Source: an uncultured Sphingopyxis sp. (GTDB lineage Bacteria > Pseudomonadota > Alphaproteobacteria > Sphingomonadales > Sphingomonadaceae). Taken from it: DNA of 26,456 nt. The stretch lies in contig CAKZIN010000001.1 of the NCBI GenBank assembly GCA_936933955.1, positions 1 to 26,456 on the forward strand, read 5' to 3'. Below the pieces are notes generated by a model. The model ran no database searches. It had not been told where the DNA came from and saw nothing but the letters and a program-made list of their open reading frames with translations. Positions 25,797 to 26,456 of the stretch are shown here, one piece after another (position 1 is the first letter of the stretch; each line of letters starts with the position of its first letter). The translations under genes were made by a program, and so were the position numbers.

Positions 25797-25844
25797 AGTG
25801 CGGGTACGCACTCGACGCCACCGCTCCGGTGTTCGCCGGAGCGG
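25797..25844 (-). terminator. Two adjacent hairpins after the CcmI-like gene
   Basis: Just downstream of the minus-strand stop at 25852 are ccgctccgg-tgttcg-ccggagcgg (25821-25844, 9 bp perfect) and agtgcg-ggta-cgcact (25797-25812, 6 bp perfect). Neither is followed by a clear U-run. Together they probably end the transcript or protect its 3' end. The rest of the 174-nt gap to the SleB gene shows nothing I can name. Confidence 0.55.
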
Positions 25845-25851
25845 CACGCCC

Positions 25852-26456
25852 TTATCCCGCGTCGATCTGCGCCAGCCTGGCCGACACGTCGATGCCGGTA
25901 CGCTGCGCCACCGCCTCGATGCTGGCGCGCAGCTCGCGGGCTTCGGGCGAGCCGCGCGGCGTGTCCGCCAGCAGCGCGAGCCAGCCGTCGAGCGCCGCGC
26001 GGGGGTTGCCCTCCGCCATGTGCAGCGCTGCGGTGAAAAAGCGCGCGCGGGGGTGGCGGAGGTCGATCGCCAGCGCGCGGGCGAAGGCGGCGCGCGCCTC
26101 AGCGGGGATCGCCGCGCCCGAATTGCGCGCCGCGAGCAGCCGCGCCTCCCCTTCCGCCGCGGCTAGATCCGCACGGCGCGGGGCGAGGGCACTGGCGCGC
26201 GCGAACGCCTCGACCGCGCCACTCGCATCGCCCGCTTGGCTGAGCGCGTCGGCGTAGGTGGCCCAGCTCTCCGCATCGCCCCCCGCCTCCGCCCGCGCGC
26301 GCAGGGTGTTGAGCTGCTGCTCTGCGGCGACGCGCGCGGCGATCTCTGCCCTCGGCAGCGCGCGGTCGCGCGCCCACGCGAGCGTCATCGCCGCCACCAG
26401 CGCGAGCGTCGCCAGCGCGTAGAGCAACAGGTTGCGCCTCCCCCCAGCGCGCGTTG
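25852..26456 (-). CDS. CcmI-like TPR protein, cytochrome c biogenesis (5' truncated)
   Basis: The frame is open to the window edge. A TTG at 26427 could be a start, but upstream codons (TRAGGRRNLL) continue the frame, so the true start may lie outside. A membrane helix (LLLYALATLALVAAMTLAWA) is followed by LPRAEIAARVAAEQQLNTL and three to four TPR units (SWATYADALSQAGDASGAVE, then ARFFTAALHMAEGNPRAALDGW). The region ends LALLADTPRGSPEARELR, resembling the C-terminal TPR part of CcmI/CcmH, which presents apocytochrome c for haem attachment. The other ccm genes would be expected just past the window edge. A general TPR protein is the alternative. Confidence 0.65.
   Translation of the reverse strand, partial: TRAGGRRNLLLYALATLALVAAMTLAWARDRALPRAEIAARVAAEQQLNTLRARAEAGGDAESWATYADALSQAGDASGAVEAFARASALAPRRADLAAAEGEARLLAARNSGAAIPAEARAAFARALAIDLRHPRARFFTAALHMAEGNPRAALDGWLALLADTPRGSPEARELRASIEAVAQRTGIDVSARLAQIDAG

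Overview
This is a GC-rich (high-GC third positions throughout) chromosomal segment of an alphaproteobacterium, most likely a sphingomonad (Sphingomonas-like). The evidence is the surA-pdxA-rsmA run, a hprK-rapZ-EIIA-HPr cluster beside pckA, a short alphaproteobacterial HprK, and a yajC-secD-secF run. Genes are packed tightly. No intergenic stretch exceeds about 205 bases, and I see no insertion sequence, prophage, CRISPR array or defence island.

Layout. 1-3221 (+): the 3' part of surA, then pdxA (TTG start) and rsmA/ksgA (GTGA overlap), covering outer-membrane protein folding, vitamin B6 synthesis and 16S rRNA dimethylation. 3212-6422 (-): guaB, rsmB (ATGA overlap) and a periplasmic TPR protein. 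6502-7929 (-): an exported M28 aminopeptidase, divergent from the SPFH/NfeD membrane pair at 8079-9605 (+). 9602-10820: a DUF937/YidB-like protein (-) divergent from a DUF3597 protein (+). 10909-13013 (-): pckA followed by an overlapping GNAT gene that seems to start at CTG.

13218-16201 (+) is the nitrogen-type PTS regulatory module: hprK, rapZ, a mannose-family EIIA and HPr, then a TrmH/SpoU-type RNA methyltransferase. HprK would phosphorylate the Ser site of HPr, EIIA and HPr carry the phospho-His relay, and RapZ classically links to amino-sugar control. Here RapZ has lost its Walker A lysine (Lys to Met) and HprK lacks the usual E-x-R-G-x-G signature. The chvG/chvI pair that I would expect between pckA and hprK is absent.

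16230-16937 (+): a COG3650/META-domain lipoprotein, followed by a large REP-like inverted repeat. 17057-21467 (-): yajC, secD, secF and rmuC, i.e. the Sec accessory complex plus a recombination-limiting protein. 21659-21735 (+): tRNA-Pro(GGG). 21888-24503 (+): cydA (CioA-like, short Q-loop), cydB and a 39-residue DUF2474 membrane peptide, forming a bd-type quinol oxidase operon. 24511-25677 (-): a SleB-type cell-wall hydrolase. 25852 to the window end (-): a CcmI-like TPR protein, truncated by the window edge.

Overall this is core housekeeping DNA. I did not find a convincing new multi-gene system. The observations most worth following are the remodelled HprK/RapZ pair, the CTG-started GNAT gene, the structured surA-pdxA gap with its TTG start, and the REP-like inverted repeat.
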